This document shows, piece after piece, positions 43,861 to 53,047 of a stretch of DNA of 64,000 bases. The position numbers were made by a program, and so were the translations under genes. The notes under the pieces were generated by a model. That model was not told the origin of the DNA. It did no database searches and worked only from the letters and a program-made list of their open reading frames with translations. The stretch covers positions 1,786,875-1,850,874 of the forward strand of contig NZ_LJJC01000004.1 in NCBI RefSeq assembly GCF_001420715.1. Direction: 5' to 3'. This DNA is from Heyndrickxia shackletonii (GTDB lineage Bacteria > Bacillota > Bacilli > Bacillales > Bacillaceae_C). Position 1 is the stretch's first letter; each line of letters begins with the position of its first letter.

Positions 43861-44037
43861 GTGTCAACAAATGATTATATTAAGTATATAACTCAAACCT
43901 TTGTTAAACATTTCGATACACCGAAAACAGCTAGAAAAGAAATTCGGCTGCAAAGAAAATTAGAAAAATCTCCATTTTTATACAGATGGTTTGGGATGAT
44001 ACCATTTGCCATTTTGATGATTTTTAAAAGGAAATAG
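43861..44037 (+). CDS. yqzE: YqzE-like small protein
   Basis: 58 residues from GTG 43861, preceded by AAAGGAGGAG at nine bases. STNDYIKYITQTFVKHFDTP is a clear match to the YqzE family. A Lys/Arg-rich middle is followed by a hydrophobic C-terminal anchor (FGMIPFAILMIF). Function unknown; the gene accompanies comG/aroK in Bacillus. Confidence 0.85.
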   Translation: MSTNDYIKYITQTFVKHFDTPKTARKEIRLQRKLEKSPFLYRWFGMIPFAILMIFKRK

Positions 44038-44069
44038 AAGAGTCAATTTTAAAAAGTCTCTTCTATTTT
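44032..44069. terminator. Terminator after yqzE
   Basis: AAATAGAAGAG paired with CTCTTCTATTT across a 15-base loop, with a T-rich tail. Confidence 0.7.
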
Positions 44070-44166
44070 CTTTCTTTTTTTAAAGTTAAAAAATATGTGA
44101 ATCATCATATGCTGTATTCTTATATTGCCTATTGGCCTGCTAATGTGCAAGGAGCTTGCGATTTTC

Positions 44167-44964
44167 TTAATTTACCGTTGGCTGTGTTAAATAGAAAAGT
44201 CCCCCATTAATAATTTCTATTCTAATGCTCGGTTCGTATTGCTCACGTAAAGCTTCCTTTTCTATTTGATAGCTTTCCGGTTTTTCCTCCATGTCTTCAT
44301 AAAAATGATCTAATAATGCTAAATCCTCATCCCATCTTTGTCTAGCTTGTACGGCCCATTCATGATCTTCCATTAATATTTCTTGCTTTAAAAATGCTTC
44401 GATCCTATTTATTCCGCTTTTTGGCATAATGATAGGGGATAGCGTAAAACATAAATCGGGTATCTTTGGTGTAAGCTTTTTTGTTTGTAAATAGTCTTGA
44501 AAATTTTCCACTAATCCGCCATTAATCATGTTAAGACCAAAAGATCGAAAAATATCCCGCTTGCGATCACATTGATAGGAGATTTTTATATTTACACCTA
44601 ACCAAGGATACAAAGGTCGTTGTTGATTATGTAAAACCTTTGTCTCTTCAAATAATCGAATAAACCCAGCGAGTTTTTTCGTCGATTGAAATATTTGATG
44701 AAGCCGAGGTGCTCCGAAATGAATCATTTCGCCTTTGACTTCATCAGGAGTTTTACTTTTATCTGTAATAATAGTTAGCTTTGCAGGATTAGGAATACCA
44801 CCTGTTTTCTCTAAATAATGCCAATAAAAAGGGCGATTCATAAGTTCTTTATCCATATCAATAGTAAGTTGTACGGTTAAATAACCATTTTGGTTCTCCA
44901 AAATTTCGCATTCATTAGCCAAGAAGTAACGTTCAAGATATTGATGAATTTCCTCCTGCTGCAT
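44167..44964 (-). CDS. yqhG: YqhG protein
   Basis: 265 residues, soluble, with no transmembrane segment. The segments RPFYWHYLEKTGGIPNPAKL and GAPRLHQIFQS match YqhG, a conserved Bacillus protein of unknown function always next to yqhH. The ATG is preceded by GAGGAGG and lies 32 bases inside the end of yqhH, so the two are coupled. A role linked to the SNF2-type helicase is an inference from that coupling. Confidence 0.88.
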   Translation of the reverse strand: MQQEEIHQYLERYFLANECEILENQNGYLTVQLTIDMDKELMNRPFYWHYLEKTGGIPNPAKLTIITDKSKTPDEVKGEMIHFGAPRLHQIFQSTKKLAGFIRLFEETKVLHNQQRPLYPWLGVNIKISYQCDRKRDIFRSFGLNMINGGLVENFQDYLQTKKLTPKIPDLCFTLSPIIMPKSGINRIEAFLKQEILMEDHEWAVQARQRWDEDLALLDHFYEDMEEKPESYQIEKEALREQYEPSIRIEIINGGLFYLTQPTVN

Positions 44965-46639
44965 GCAGCGTTTCCTCCTCTCGATTTTTCATCGTTTCTG
45001 CAAATTGAATCATTTCTGTTAGGTTCTCCATTTTTATTTTCATTTCCCCTTCAGATTTAGAATTCTGAAAGATATCTTTTAAATGGTTCTCCAATTTACC
45101 GAATTCCAGTCTTGTCAATATGTCATCCAGCTCTCCAATAACCCGCTCAAATAAATTAATTTTTTCGTACAGCAGCTTTAAAATATGATCTTCTACTGTG
45201 TTTTTTGTAGCAAAATTATAAATATGCACATCCTCTTCCTGACCAAGACGATGTACACGTCCAATCCTTTGCTCCAATCTCATCGGATTCCATGGCAAAT
45301 CAAAGTTAATCATATGGTGACAAAATTGTAGATTAATTCCCTCCCCGCCAGCTTCAGTTGCAATCAGAACTTGGATATGTTTTTGGAACAGTTCTTTCAT
45401 CCAGTCTTTTTTTCCGCGTTTAAATCCGCCCCGAAACGGAACAGAAGTGATTCCATGCTGTTTTAAAAACCATTGCAAATATAGCTGGGTTGCACGGTAT
45501 TCTGTAAAAATGATAACTTTATCATTTATTTGCTTTATAAGCTCCAGTGTTTTTTCCGCTTTTGAATTTTGTTTAACCGCTTCAATTTTTTTTATGAGGA
45601 AGTGTATTTTTTCCTCAAATTCAGGTGTTGGATTTTCTCTTTTTTTAAGCATATTTTTTAAAGTATAATATACAGCCTCTCTGCTGCTGCATGCTTCTCT
45701 TTGCAGTGTCATAATGGTAAATCCGGCATTTGCGACATAATCATGATTTCCTTTTAAAACATCAATTGCATTATAAAGTTCTCTTTCTTCGTTATTAAAT
45801 TCTATTAATACAGTTTTTACATGGCGTTTCGTCCATTCAATTCCTGTATCTGCACGGCGATTGCGGATCATAACCTTATTAACTAAATCATTAAGATGTT
45901 TATCATCTTTTATATTACGATCCCCATTTTTATATTTCTCAAGAAACCCTGTTTGGTTGCCTAGATGTCCGGGCTTTAATAAAGACACGAGATGAAAGAT
46001 TTCGTCAATCCGGTTTTGGATAGGGGTCGCCGTCAATAATAAACAAAATTTCTTTTTAAGATTTTGAACAAATTCATAGTTTTTGGTTTTATGATTTTTT
46101 AATTTGTGCGCTTCATCGATTATCACTAAATCATAATTTTGTTCGTATATTTTTTCTCTGTGCGGACTTCTTTTCGCTGTATCGATAGATGAAACAACAC
46201 AATCGCATTGATCCCATACATAGCTTTTCTTTTGTGCAACAGCAGGAATATGAAATTTCGTATTTAACTCGAAAGCCCATTGAGAAACTAATGAGGCAGG
46301 TACTAAAATCAAAACTTTTTTCACCAGTTTTCGAATCATATATTCTTTTAAGATTAAGCCGGCTTCAATTGTTTTCCCGAGCCCTACTTCATCTGCAAGA
46401 ATCGCTTTTCCGTTCATCTTTTCGACTACTTGTCTCGCAACCTCTAATTGATGTGGCAAAGGTTTAAGATTTGCTAAATGCTTTGGAGCTTGTAATCCTT
46501 CAAATTCAGGGATAATGAAATGTTTTTCCATTTCAATTGCTAGCTTATAAAGCTCCCAATTTCCCCATGGACCATCCTTCCCGAAACGCTCTGATAATTC
46601 CTCTCCCCAAACTTGATCAAATTCAATATGGATCGTCAT
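44933..46639 (-). CDS. yqhH: SNF2-family helicase YqhH
   Basis: 568 residues. Superfamily 2 SNF2/RapA-like ATPase. Motif I ADEVGLGKTIEAGL (about 80), LVPASLVSQW, motif II VIIDEAHKLKNH, LLLTATPIQN, then in the second domain VIIFTEYRATQ, IATEAGGEGINLQFC and DLPWNPMRLEQRIGRVHRLGQ. It probably moves along double-stranded nucleic acid or remodels a DNA-bound protein. Orthologous to B. subtilis YqhH by position and partner. A short acidic tail overlaps yqhG. Confidence 0.92.
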   Translation of the reverse strand: MTIHIEFDQVWGEELSERFGKDGPWGNWELYKLAIEMEKHFIIPEFEGLQAPKHLANLKPLPHQLEVARQVVEKMNGKAILADEVGLGKTIEAGLILKEYMIRKLVKKVLILVPASLVSQWAFELNTKFHIPAVAQKKSYVWDQCDCVVSSIDTAKRSPHREKIYEQNYDLVIIDEAHKLKNHKTKNYEFVQNLKKKFCLLLTATPIQNRIDEIFHLVSLLKPGHLGNQTGFLEKYKNGDRNIKDDKHLNDLVNKVMIRNRRADTGIEWTKRHVKTVLIEFNNEERELYNAIDVLKGNHDYVANAGFTIMTLQREACSSREAVYYTLKNMLKKRENPTPEFEEKIHFLIKKIEAVKQNSKAEKTLELIKQINDKVIIFTEYRATQLYLQWFLKQHGITSVPFRGGFKRGKKDWMKELFQKHIQVLIATEAGGEGINLQFCHHMINFDLPWNPMRLEQRIGRVHRLGQEEDVHIYNFATKNTVEDHILKLLYEKINLFERVIGELDDILTRLEFGKLENHLKDIFQNSKSEGEMKIKMENLTEMIQFAETMKNREEETLHAAGGNSSIS

Positions 46640-46832
46640 TTATGCCACTCCTTATTCTGTGATCCAAGGACTGTAAAATAGAATAAAATATGTCCTAATT
46701 CTGTACTAAAAATGATTGCTGAAAAATGTGTTTAATGTTAGGATGAAAATAGCTTGAACATAAAGTAAAGCATGACATTTTCGTTATTTCTTAGTATGCC
46801 CACTTTTTAATTTAATATAGGCGAATGAGAAC

Positions 46833-47042
46833 AGGGGGAGAGACTGCCGCGTACTTGGCAGCGCCGAAGGAGCAAATAGCGAAAGTTGTGAATCTCTCAG
46901 GCAAAAAGACTCTTGTTTGACGCAGCTCTGGAGAGTGCTTATTATAAGCCACCCAAGAGGAAAACCATTATGACGGTAAACTTTCAGGTTACAGGACAGA
47001 GAAACTCAGGCTTTAATATGCAGAGTTTTTCTGTCCTTTTTT
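46833..47042 (+). promoter_or_regulatory. Tandem glycine riboswitch of the gcv operon
   Basis: Aptamer 1 spans about 46833-46936 with hallmarks GGGGGAGAGACTGCC, CGCCGAAGGAGCAAAT, GAATCTCTCAGGCAAAAAG and GCAGCTCTGGAGAG. Aptamer 2 spans about 46945-47000 with CACCCAAGAGGAAAACC and CTTTCAGGTTACAGGACAGA. A terminator hairpin follows. In known cases glycine binding disrupts the terminator and turns gcvT on. Two tandem aptamers are the standard arrangement. Confidence 0.95.
46994..47042 (+). terminator. Riboswitch-controlled terminator before gcvT
   Basis: GGACAGAGAAACTC (46994-47007) pairs with GAGTTTTTCTGTCC (47023-47036), then TTTTTT. Its left arm overlaps the end of aptamer 2, which explains the switch. 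Confidence 0.9.
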
Positions 47043-47104
47043 ATGCCTTTCTGCCTAAAAAAGAGCATAGTAAGAATTCTACTATCAAATGAGGGGGAAA
47101 AAGA

Positions 47105-48208
47105 ATGTCATTAAAAAGAACACCATTGTTTGATGTTTATAAAGAATATGGTGGGAAAACAATTGATTTTGGCGGATGGGAGCTTCCGGTGCAATTCTCT
47201 AGCATTAAGGAAGAGCATGAAGCCGTGAGAACAAAAGCTGGATTATTTGATGTTTCTCATATGGGAGAATTCACGGTAAAAGGTAAAGACAGTTTAGCGT
47301 TTTTACAAAAAATGATGACAAATGATATTGCGAAAATTGCAGATAACGGTGCCCAGTACACTGCAATGTGTTATGAAAATGGCGGCACCGTTGATGACTT
47401 ATTGGTCTATAGAAATTCAGAGGAAGATTTCTTACTCGTTGTAAACGCAGCAAATATTGAAAAAGATTTTGTATGGCTAGAGAAGCATGTATTCGGTGAT
47501 GTGAAGCTTGAAAATATTTCTGATAGCATTGCACAGCTTGCCATTCAAGGACCGAAAGCGCAAGGAATTCTACAAAAACTAGCAACAAACAAGGAATTGT
47601 CGGAGATTAAGTTTTTTAAATTTTCTTCCAACGTTGACTTATCTGTAGCTTCTGCACTGGTTTCAAGAACTGGATATACTGGGGAAGATGGTTTTGAAAT
47701 TTATTGCAAAAAAGAAGATGCAGCAAGCTTATGGAAAGCTATATTAGAGACCGGCAAAGAAGATGGAGTATTACCTTGTGGACTAGGTGCAAGGGATACA
47801 CTTCGTTTTGAAGCTACCCTTCCTTTATACGGACAAGAGCTTTCTGCAGATATTTCCCCATTGGAAGCGGGAATTGGCTTTGCCGTGAAAGTAGGGAAAG
47901 AAGCTGATTTTATCGGTAAAAATGCTTTAGCCTCTCAAAAAGAAAATGGCTTAAAGCGTAAGTTAGTTGGAATTGAAATGATTGATCGAGGCATTCCAAG
48001 ACATGGCTACAAAGTATTCGCAAGTGATGTTGAAATTGGTGAAGTAACTTCAGGTACACAATCTCCAACATTCAAAACGAACATTGGACTTGCACTAGTC
48101 AATATCGAAAATAGTGAAATTGGCCAAGAAGTAAACGTAGAAATACGTGGGAAATTATTAAAGGCTAAAGTTGTGCCAACACCATTTTATAAAAGGGTAA
48201 AAAAATAG
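47105..48208 (+). CDS. gcvT: Glycine cleavage system T protein (aminomethyltransferase)
   Basis: 367 residues. It transfers the methylene group of the H-protein-bound intermediate to THF with release of ammonia. Landmarks: N-terminal [47 protein letters not shown] and C-terminal [12 protein letters not shown]. Start ATG with GAGGGGGAAA. First gene of gcvT-gcvPA-gcvPB; the H protein and L protein genes are not in the window. Confidence 0.97.
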   Translation: MSLKRTPLFDVYKEYGGKTIDFGGWELPVQFSSIKEEHEAVRTKAGLFDVSHMGEFTVKGKDSLAFLQKMMTNDIAKIADNGAQYTAMCYENGGTVDDLLVYRNSEEDFLLVVNAANIEKDFVWLEKHVFGDVKLENISDSIAQLAIQGPKAQGILQKLATNKELSEIKFFKFSSNVDLSVASALVSRTGYTGEDGFEIYCKKEDAASLWKAILETGKEDGVLPCGLGARDTLRFEATLPLYGQELSADISPLEAGIGFAVKVGKEADFIGKNALASQKENGLKRKLVGIEMIDRGIPRHGYKVFASDVEIGEVTSGTQSPTFKTNIGLALVNIENSEIGQEVNVEIRGKLLKAKVVPTPFYKRVKK

Positions 48209-48227
48209 GATGGGAGAGAACCGAAAC

Positions 48228-49577
48228 ATGACAACGCATCGTTATTTGCCGATGACAGAACAAGATCAAAAAGAGATGCTGGCAGCAATAGGGGTAGACT
48301 CAGTTGATGAATTGTTCCAAGACATTCCGGAAAAAGTTCGTTTTAAAGGTCAATATAATATTAAAAAAGCAAAATCGGAAACAGCTTTATTAAAAGAATT
48401 ATCAAGATTAGCTTCCAAGAATGCAGACTTAAAACAATATGTTTCCTTCTTAGGAGCGGGAGTATATGACCATTACATTCCGACAATTGTCGATCATGTC
48501 ATTTCAAGATCAGAATTCTATACTGCATATACACCATATCAGCCTGAAATTTCTCAAGGTGAATTACAGGCAATCTTTGAATTTCAAACGATGATTTGTG
48601 AATTAACAGGTATGGATGTAGCAAATTCATCTATGTATGATGGGGGAACTGCTCTTGCAGAAGCTGCAATGCTTTCTTGCGGTCAAACAAAACGGAAAAA
48701 AGTTCTTATTTCGGAAGCGGTCCATCCTGAATCCCGTGAAGTATTAAAAACTTATGCAAAAGGCCAATACATTGAAGTGGTGGAAATTCCTCATGAAAAT
48801 GGTGTTACAAACCTTGACGCATTAAAAGCGGAAATAGATGATCAGGTTGCCGCAGTAATTGTTCAATATCCAAACTTTTTTGGACAAATTGAACCTCTAA
48901 AGGAGATTGAACCTATTGCTCATCAATTTAAAGGGCTGTTTGTTGTTTCAAGTAATCCGCTAGCATTGGGAGTTTTAACCCCTCCTGGTTCATTTGGAGC
49001 TGATATTGTTGTCGGGGATGCGCAAACTTTTGGAATCCCATCTGCATTTGGTGGCCCCCATTGCGGATATTTCGCTGTAACAAATAAATTAATGAGAAAA
49101 GTTCCTGGTCGATTAGTGGGACAAACGACAGATGAGAATGGTCTAAGGGGATTTGTATTAACCCTACAAGCACGTGAACAACATATTAGACGTGACAAAG
49201 CTACATCTAATATATGTTCAAACCAAGCATTAAATGCACTTGCAGCATCTGTAGCCATGACAGCTTTAGGGAAAAAAGGCGTAAAGGAAATGGCTTCACA
49301 AAATATTCATAAGACCCAATATGCTCAGCGTGTTTTCAAAGATAATGGGTTTGACATTGCTTTTACAGGACCAAGCTTTAATGAATTTGTTGTTAAGCTC
49401 GCTAAACCTGTTAAAGAAGTTAATCAGAAATTATTAGAGAGTGGCATCATTGGCGGCTATGATTTAGGCAGAGATTATCCAGGATTAGAGAATCATATGC
49501 TTATAGCTGTAACGGAACTTCGCACGAAAGAAGAAATTGATAACTTCGTAGAGGAATTGGGGGATAGCCATGAATAA
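48228..49577 (+). CDS. gcvPA: Glycine dehydrogenase (decarboxylating) subunit 1
   Basis: 449 residues from ATG 48228, preceded by GGGAGAG; the in-frame ATG at 48210 has no SD. This is the N-terminal half of the split P protein. Landmarks: [46 protein letters not shown] and [14 protein letters not shown]. It has lost the PLP lysine, which lies in subunit 2. The product pairs with GcvPB to decarboxylate glycine. It overlaps gcvPB by eight bases. Confidence 0.96.
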   Translation: MTTHRYLPMTEQDQKEMLAAIGVDSVDELFQDIPEKVRFKGQYNIKKAKSETALLKELSRLASKNADLKQYVSFLGAGVYDHYIPTIVDHVISRSEFYTAYTPYQPEISQGELQAIFEFQTMICELTGMDVANSSMYDGGTALAEAAMLSCGQTKRKKVLISEAVHPESREVLKTYAKGQYIEVVEIPHENGVTNLDALKAEIDDQVAAVIVQYPNFFGQIEPLKEIEPIAHQFKGLFVVSSNPLALGVLTPPGSFGADIVVGDAQTFGIPSAFGGPHCGYFAVTNKLMRKVPGRLVGQTTDENGLRGFVLTLQAREQHIRRDKATSNICSNQALNALAASVAMTALGKKGVKEMASQNIHKTQYAQRVFKDNGFDIAFTGPSFNEFVVKLAKPVKEVNQKLLESGIIGGYDLGRDYPGLENHMLIAVTELRTKEEIDNFVEELGDSHE

Positions 49578-51027
49578 TGCAAATCAACCACTCATTTTTG
49601 AGATAACGAAACAAGGTCGTGTTGGATATAGCTTACCTGAATTAGATGTACCCGAAACAAATCTTGGAGAATATCTTCCTACAGATTATCTTCGAGTAGA
49701 GGAACCAAATCTTCCAGAGGTAGCCGAGCTAGATATTATGCGTCACTATACCGCGTTGTCAAAGCGCAACCACGGTGTTGATTCCGGATTTTATCCACTA
49801 GGTTCCTGTACCATGAAATATAATCCAAAAATTAATGAGGTTGTTGCTCGTTACCCTGGTTTTGCCCATATTCATCCATTACAAGATGAAAGCTCTGTCC
49901 AAGGTGCTTTAGGATTATTGTACGATTTACAAGAGCATTTAATTGAAATTACTGGAATGGACGAAGTAACCCTTCAACCTGCAGCTGGAGCCCATGGAGA
50001 GTGGACTGGATTAATGATGATTCGTGCATATCATGAAGCAAACGGGGACACACAGAGAACAAAAGTAATTGTTCCTGATTCTGCTCACGGTACGAATCCT
50101 GCATCTGCTACTGTAGCTGGTCTTGAAACGATTACGGTTAAGTCAAATGAAAATGGCTTGGTAGATTTAGATGATTTAAGAAGCTTAGTTGGACCTGATA
50201 CGGCTGCTTTAATGCTGACTAACCCAAATACTCTTGGTCTTTTTGAAGAAAATATTCTTGAAATGGCGGAGATTGTTCATAGCGCCGGTGGTAAATTGTA
50301 TTATGATGGTGCAAACCTTAATGCTGTATTATCGAAAGCACGCCCAGGAGATATGGGATTTGATGTCGTGCATTTAAACCTTCATAAAACATTTACTGGA
50401 CCTCATGGTGGTGGTGGACCTGGCTCTGGACCTGTTGGAGTGAAAAAAGAATTAATTCCTTTCTTACCGAAACCAGTTATCGTGAAAAAAGGGGACGAAT
50501 TTGCCTTTGATTATGATCGTCCACAATCCATTGGCCGTGTAAAACCATATTACGGAAACTTTGGTATTAATGTCAGAGCCTATACGTATATCCGGACAAT
50601 GGGTCCTGACGGATTACAAGCGGTAACAGAAAATGCAGTATTAAATGCGAATTATATGATGAGAAGATTAGCAGAATATTATGATCTTCCGTATGATCGT
50701 CATTGTAAGCATGAATTTGTATTAAGCGGCAAACGTCAAAAGAAACTTGGTGTACGTACATTGGATATCGCAAAACGACTGTTAGACTTTGGATACCATC
50801 CGCCTACTATTTACTTCCCGCTTAATGTGGAAGAGTGTATGATGATTGAGCCTACGGAAACAGAATCAAAGGAAACGCTTGATGCCTTTATCGATGCAAT
50901 GATTCAAATTGCAAAAGAAACGGAAGAGAATCCTGAGATTGTGCAAGAAGCTCCGCATAACACTGTCATTAAACGTCTTGATGAAACACAAGCGGCACGA
51001 AAACCGATTTTAAGATATCAAGTATAA
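49570..51027 (+). CDS. gcvPB: Glycine dehydrogenase (decarboxylating) subunit 2
   Basis: 485 residues. The C-terminal half of the P protein, with the PLP-binding lysine in [16 protein letters not shown] and the PLP-contacting [11 protein letters not shown]. Also [13 protein letters not shown] near residue 78. It works with GcvPA as a 2+2 heterotetramer. Start ATG 49570 inside the end of gcvPA with GAATTGGGGGA upstream. An intrinsic terminator follows. Confidence 0.97.
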   Translation: MNNANQPLIFEITKQGRVGYSLPELDVPETNLGEYLPTDYLRVEEPNLPEVAELDIMRHYTALSKRNHGVDSGFYPLGSCTMKYNPKINEVVARYPGFAHIHPLQDESSVQGALGLLYDLQEHLIEITGMDEVTLQPAAGAHGEWTGLMMIRAYHEANGDTQRTKVIVPDSAHGTNPASATVAGLETITVKSNENGLVDLDDLRSLVGPDTAALMLTNPNTLGLFEENILEMAEIVHSAGGKLYYDGANLNAVLSKARPGDMGFDVVHLNLHKTFTGPHGGGGPGSGPVGVKKELIPFLPKPVIVKKGDEFAFDYDRPQSIGRVKPYYGNFGINVRAYTYIRTMGPDGLQAVTENAVLNANYMMRRLAEYYDLPYDRHCKHEFVLSGKRQKKLGVRTLDIAKRLLDFGYHPPTIYFPLNVEECMMIEPTETESKETLDAFIDAMIQIAKETEENPEIVQEAPHNTVIKRLDETQAARKPILRYQV

Positions 51028-51032
51028 TAATT

Positions 51033-51061
51033 AAGGCCTCTTTTTGGGAAGAGGTCTTTTT
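51033..51061. terminator. Terminator between gcvPB and the ATPase gene
   Basis: AAGGCCTCTT pairs with AAGAGGTCTT (one wobble), then TTTTT. The opposing gene ends at 51062. Confidence 0.8.
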
Positions 51062-51859
51062 CTATAGATATTTTAGAAAGCGCTGCGGTGCTTCTAAAAA
51101 TTGTTTTGTAATCTGAACATGCTCCGTCTCCTCAAAGTCTATTTTTGCAGGAGGATGAGAATCAAAAGTATATAAATCTGCATCAGGAATCCCCATTAAT
51201 ATTGGAGAATGAGTGACAATGATAAATTGGGATCCGCTTTGAACTGCTTCGAGAATAATACTGATTAATGTAAGTTGCCGCATAGGAGATAAAGGAGCTT
51301 CTGGCTCATCGAGTAAATATAGCCCATTTGGCTTGATTCTTGCTTGAAAGAAATCTAAAAAGCTTTCACCGTGGGATCTAGTTTCCAAACCATTTTGATA
51401 GAGGTGATTTAGTTCATATAATGTTCGTTTGTGTGGCAAAGATGCTAGGGATTTTGCATGAGCTGACTTATGTCTGTATTCTTCTTCTATTAAATTCAAT
51501 TGATGTTCCGCTTCTAATCTCATCTGTTTGACTCGTTTTGTGAATGATATAAAATCCTCCGCTCTAAGAAAGAAACCTGTTCTTGTCTTTTCCCGCCATT
51601 TTATAAAGAAAGAATCAGCTAGCGCCTTTGCGTGCCGTAAATCAGGGTCATCATTTACTTCTGCACCACCCGCAGTCGGAAGCTGACAGGCTGCTGCTAA
51701 ACCTTCCAGAAACGTTGATTTTCCACTCCCGTTTTCCCCTATGAAAATAGTAATTGGATGAAGAAAGTGAATGGACTGAAAATCTTCAAAGATCGGCAAA
51801 GAAAAAGGATAATTACGGTTGGTGGTTATATCCTTCCATTGTATCGACTGTAAAAACAT
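51062..51859 (-). CDS. ABC-type ATPase, COG3910-like
   Basis: 265 residues. Walker A IGENGSGKSTFLEG (about 40-53), signature-like SHGESFLDFF (about 175), Walker B LYLLDEPEAPLS and switch His in IIVTHSPILMG. No transmembrane segment and no permease neighbour, so this is not a transporter subunit; the layout is that of stand-alone SMC/RecF-like ATPases. Substrate unknown. It is absent from this place in B. subtilis, so probably accessory. Start ATG with an AGGTGA SD. Confidence 0.86.
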   Translation of the reverse strand: MFLQSIQWKDITTNRNYPFSLPIFEDFQSIHFLHPITIFIGENGSGKSTFLEGLAAACQLPTAGGAEVNDDPDLRHAKALADSFFIKWREKTRTGFFLRAEDFISFTKRVKQMRLEAEHQLNLIEEEYRHKSAHAKSLASLPHKRTLYELNHLYQNGLETRSHGESFLDFFQARIKPNGLYLLDEPEAPLSPMRQLTLISIILEAVQSGSQFIIVTHSPILMGIPDADLYTFDSHPPAKIDFEETEHVQITKQFLEAPQRFLKYL

Positions 51860-52189
51860 AACTTTTTCACCTATCTTTCTTTTTTTATATAAAGGCCCTG
51901 TTATAACTGAATATTGATTTTACCTGTTTGAAAAATAAACGGAAAATTTCCGTTTAAATTTGGAAATACTCCTATTTCCCTAAAAATAAGGGGAGGTTTT
52001 CCGGTTATGTTATCCAAATCCTTGGATTTTGTCCTATTTAGAGCAGTTAATCGGAATATCTCCGCTTATATCTACTACTTATGCCTCCATTATATACATT
52101 AGCCGGAAATACTCCGCCTATGAATTCTCATACGTAAACGAAAAATAATAGAGCCTATATAAAAAACCGCAGTCAATCTGCGGTTTTCA
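51860..52189. repeat. Intergenic cluster of small palindromes
   Basis: 330 bases without a gene. It contains AAACGGAAAATTTCCGTTT (51937-51955), GGAAAT..ATTTCC (51962-51979), ATCCAA..TTGGAT (52012-52026), CGGAATATCTCCG (52052-52064), CGGAAATACTCCG (52104-52116), and then the yqhL terminator. The shared CGGAnnnnnTCCG form suggests repeated copies of one small hairpin unit. Confidence 0.6.
52163..52187 (-). terminator. Terminator of yqhL
   Basis: AAAACCGCAG, loop TCAAT, CTGCGGTTTT. On the minus strand it is followed by a T-rich stretch. Confidence 0.85.
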
Positions 52190-52570
52190 TTATTTTGCTT
52201 TAATACGGCCTGTCCACTTCTTAAAGCCGCCTTGTAGCTGATATAAGTCCTTATAGCCTTTTCGGTATAACATCTGAGCGACACGTGCACTTCTCATTCC
52301 GCTTTGGCAATATAGATAAACAGGTTTATCCGGGCGAATTTCTTTCATTCTCATTTTCATTTGAGATAGAGGAATATTCCGGGCTCCAAGGATGTGACCG
52401 TTCTCAAATTCATTTACCTCACGAACATCAATAAGCTGAGCCTTTCGATATCCGGCTTTGAATTCTTCTTCTGTTAATGTTTTAACGATTCTTTTTTGCG
52501 CAAAATAATTATAAAGAGTATAAGCAAGAATCGCTACAACTACGATGATAAAAAAATACCATTGTGACAA
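52190..52570 (-). CDS. yqhL: Membrane-anchored rhodanese-like protein YqhL
   Basis: 126 residues. An N-terminal transmembrane helix (about 5-22) precedes a single rhodanese domain: LIDVREVNEFENGHILGARN, then the catalytic Cys in YLYCQSGMRS, then GYKDLYQLQGGFKKW. A sulfur-transfer role is the family expectation. Start TTG 52570 with AAAGGAG upstream. It is followed by lipM, mntR and yqhO in B. subtilis, but lipM and mntR are not here. Confidence 0.92.
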   Translation of the reverse strand: MSQWYFFIIVVVAILAYTLYNYFAQKRIVKTLTEEEFKAGYRKAQLIDVREVNEFENGHILGARNIPLSQMKMRMKEIRPDKPVYLYCQSGMRSARVAQMLYRKGYKDLYQLQGGFKKWTGRIKAK

Positions 52571-52872
52571 TTTTTTTGCTCCTTTCTGCGAGTAACACTA
52601 TATCTATTATATTCGTCAAAGCTTCATGAATCAAAACATTTTAACAAAACTGTATAAGATTAAAAAAATCACCTTCTAATATAAAAAAATAAAAATTTCA
52701 ACAAAAATATTTATTTTTTTTATAAATTGCTATTGCGTAGAATTCCCTTTTAATGCGGGGTTTAATTTTAATTGTTTCTATTGCAACGTGGGAATTCATC
52801 TGTTTTTAAGGATAATTCCTATTGAATCTTAGAATATCTCTTCTAATCTCCTAATTTTGCTTTATTCAACAT

Positions 52873-52878
52873 TTGACA
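52873..52878 (+). promoter_or_regulatory. Possible -35 box of the nrdJ promoter
   Basis: A consensus TTGACA. No strong -10 lies at 17 bp. A TAAAAA at 52898 (19-bp spacing) and the TATATA inside NrdR box 1 are the candidates. Confidence 0.4.
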
Positions 52879-52900
52879 AAAACGGACAAAAGTCACCTAA

Positions 52901-52949
52901 AAACTATATATAGTATATAATTCTGTTTTTTAAATACTATATGTTGATA
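52901..52949 (+). promoter_or_regulatory. Pair of NrdR-like boxes upstream of the class II ribonucleotide reductase
   Basis: Box 1 AAACTATATATAGTAT (52901-52916) has the perfect palindrome ACTATATATAGT. Box 2 TACTATATGTTGAT (52935-52948) is less perfect. Both keep the C(T)AT...TG core spaced as in the NrdR consensus acaCwAtATaTwGtgt. Their cores are 33 bases apart, about three helical turns, which is the usual distance for a tandem NrdR site. Confidence 0.65.
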
Positions 52950-53047
52950 TTGAGGTGGGATTTATGATAATTTATTATAAGTAAATACATCTCAGAGTTT
53001 AACTTGCTAGAGTTAGAAATTGATAGATATATAAAGGAGTTGTCAAA

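Larger units (their letters stand above)
46640..47104. other. Intergenic region yqhH-gcvT
   Basis: 465 bases between divergent genes. The right part is the glycine riboswitch and its terminator (46833-47042). The left part (46640-46820) is AT-rich and presumably holds both promoters. Confidence 0.8.
52571..53047. other. Intergenic region yqhL-nrdJ
   Basis: 477 very AT-rich bases between divergent genes. The right part has a promoter and two NrdR-like boxes. I see no cobalamin riboswitch and no ORF with an SD; GAATTCCC and GGGAATTC around 52741-52796 form an inverted pair of unclear meaning. Confidence 0.6.

Noticed and set aside
52571-53047. Cobalamin riboswitch ahead of the B12-dependent reductase
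   Set aside because: No B12-box-like sequence or the expected stems could be seen.
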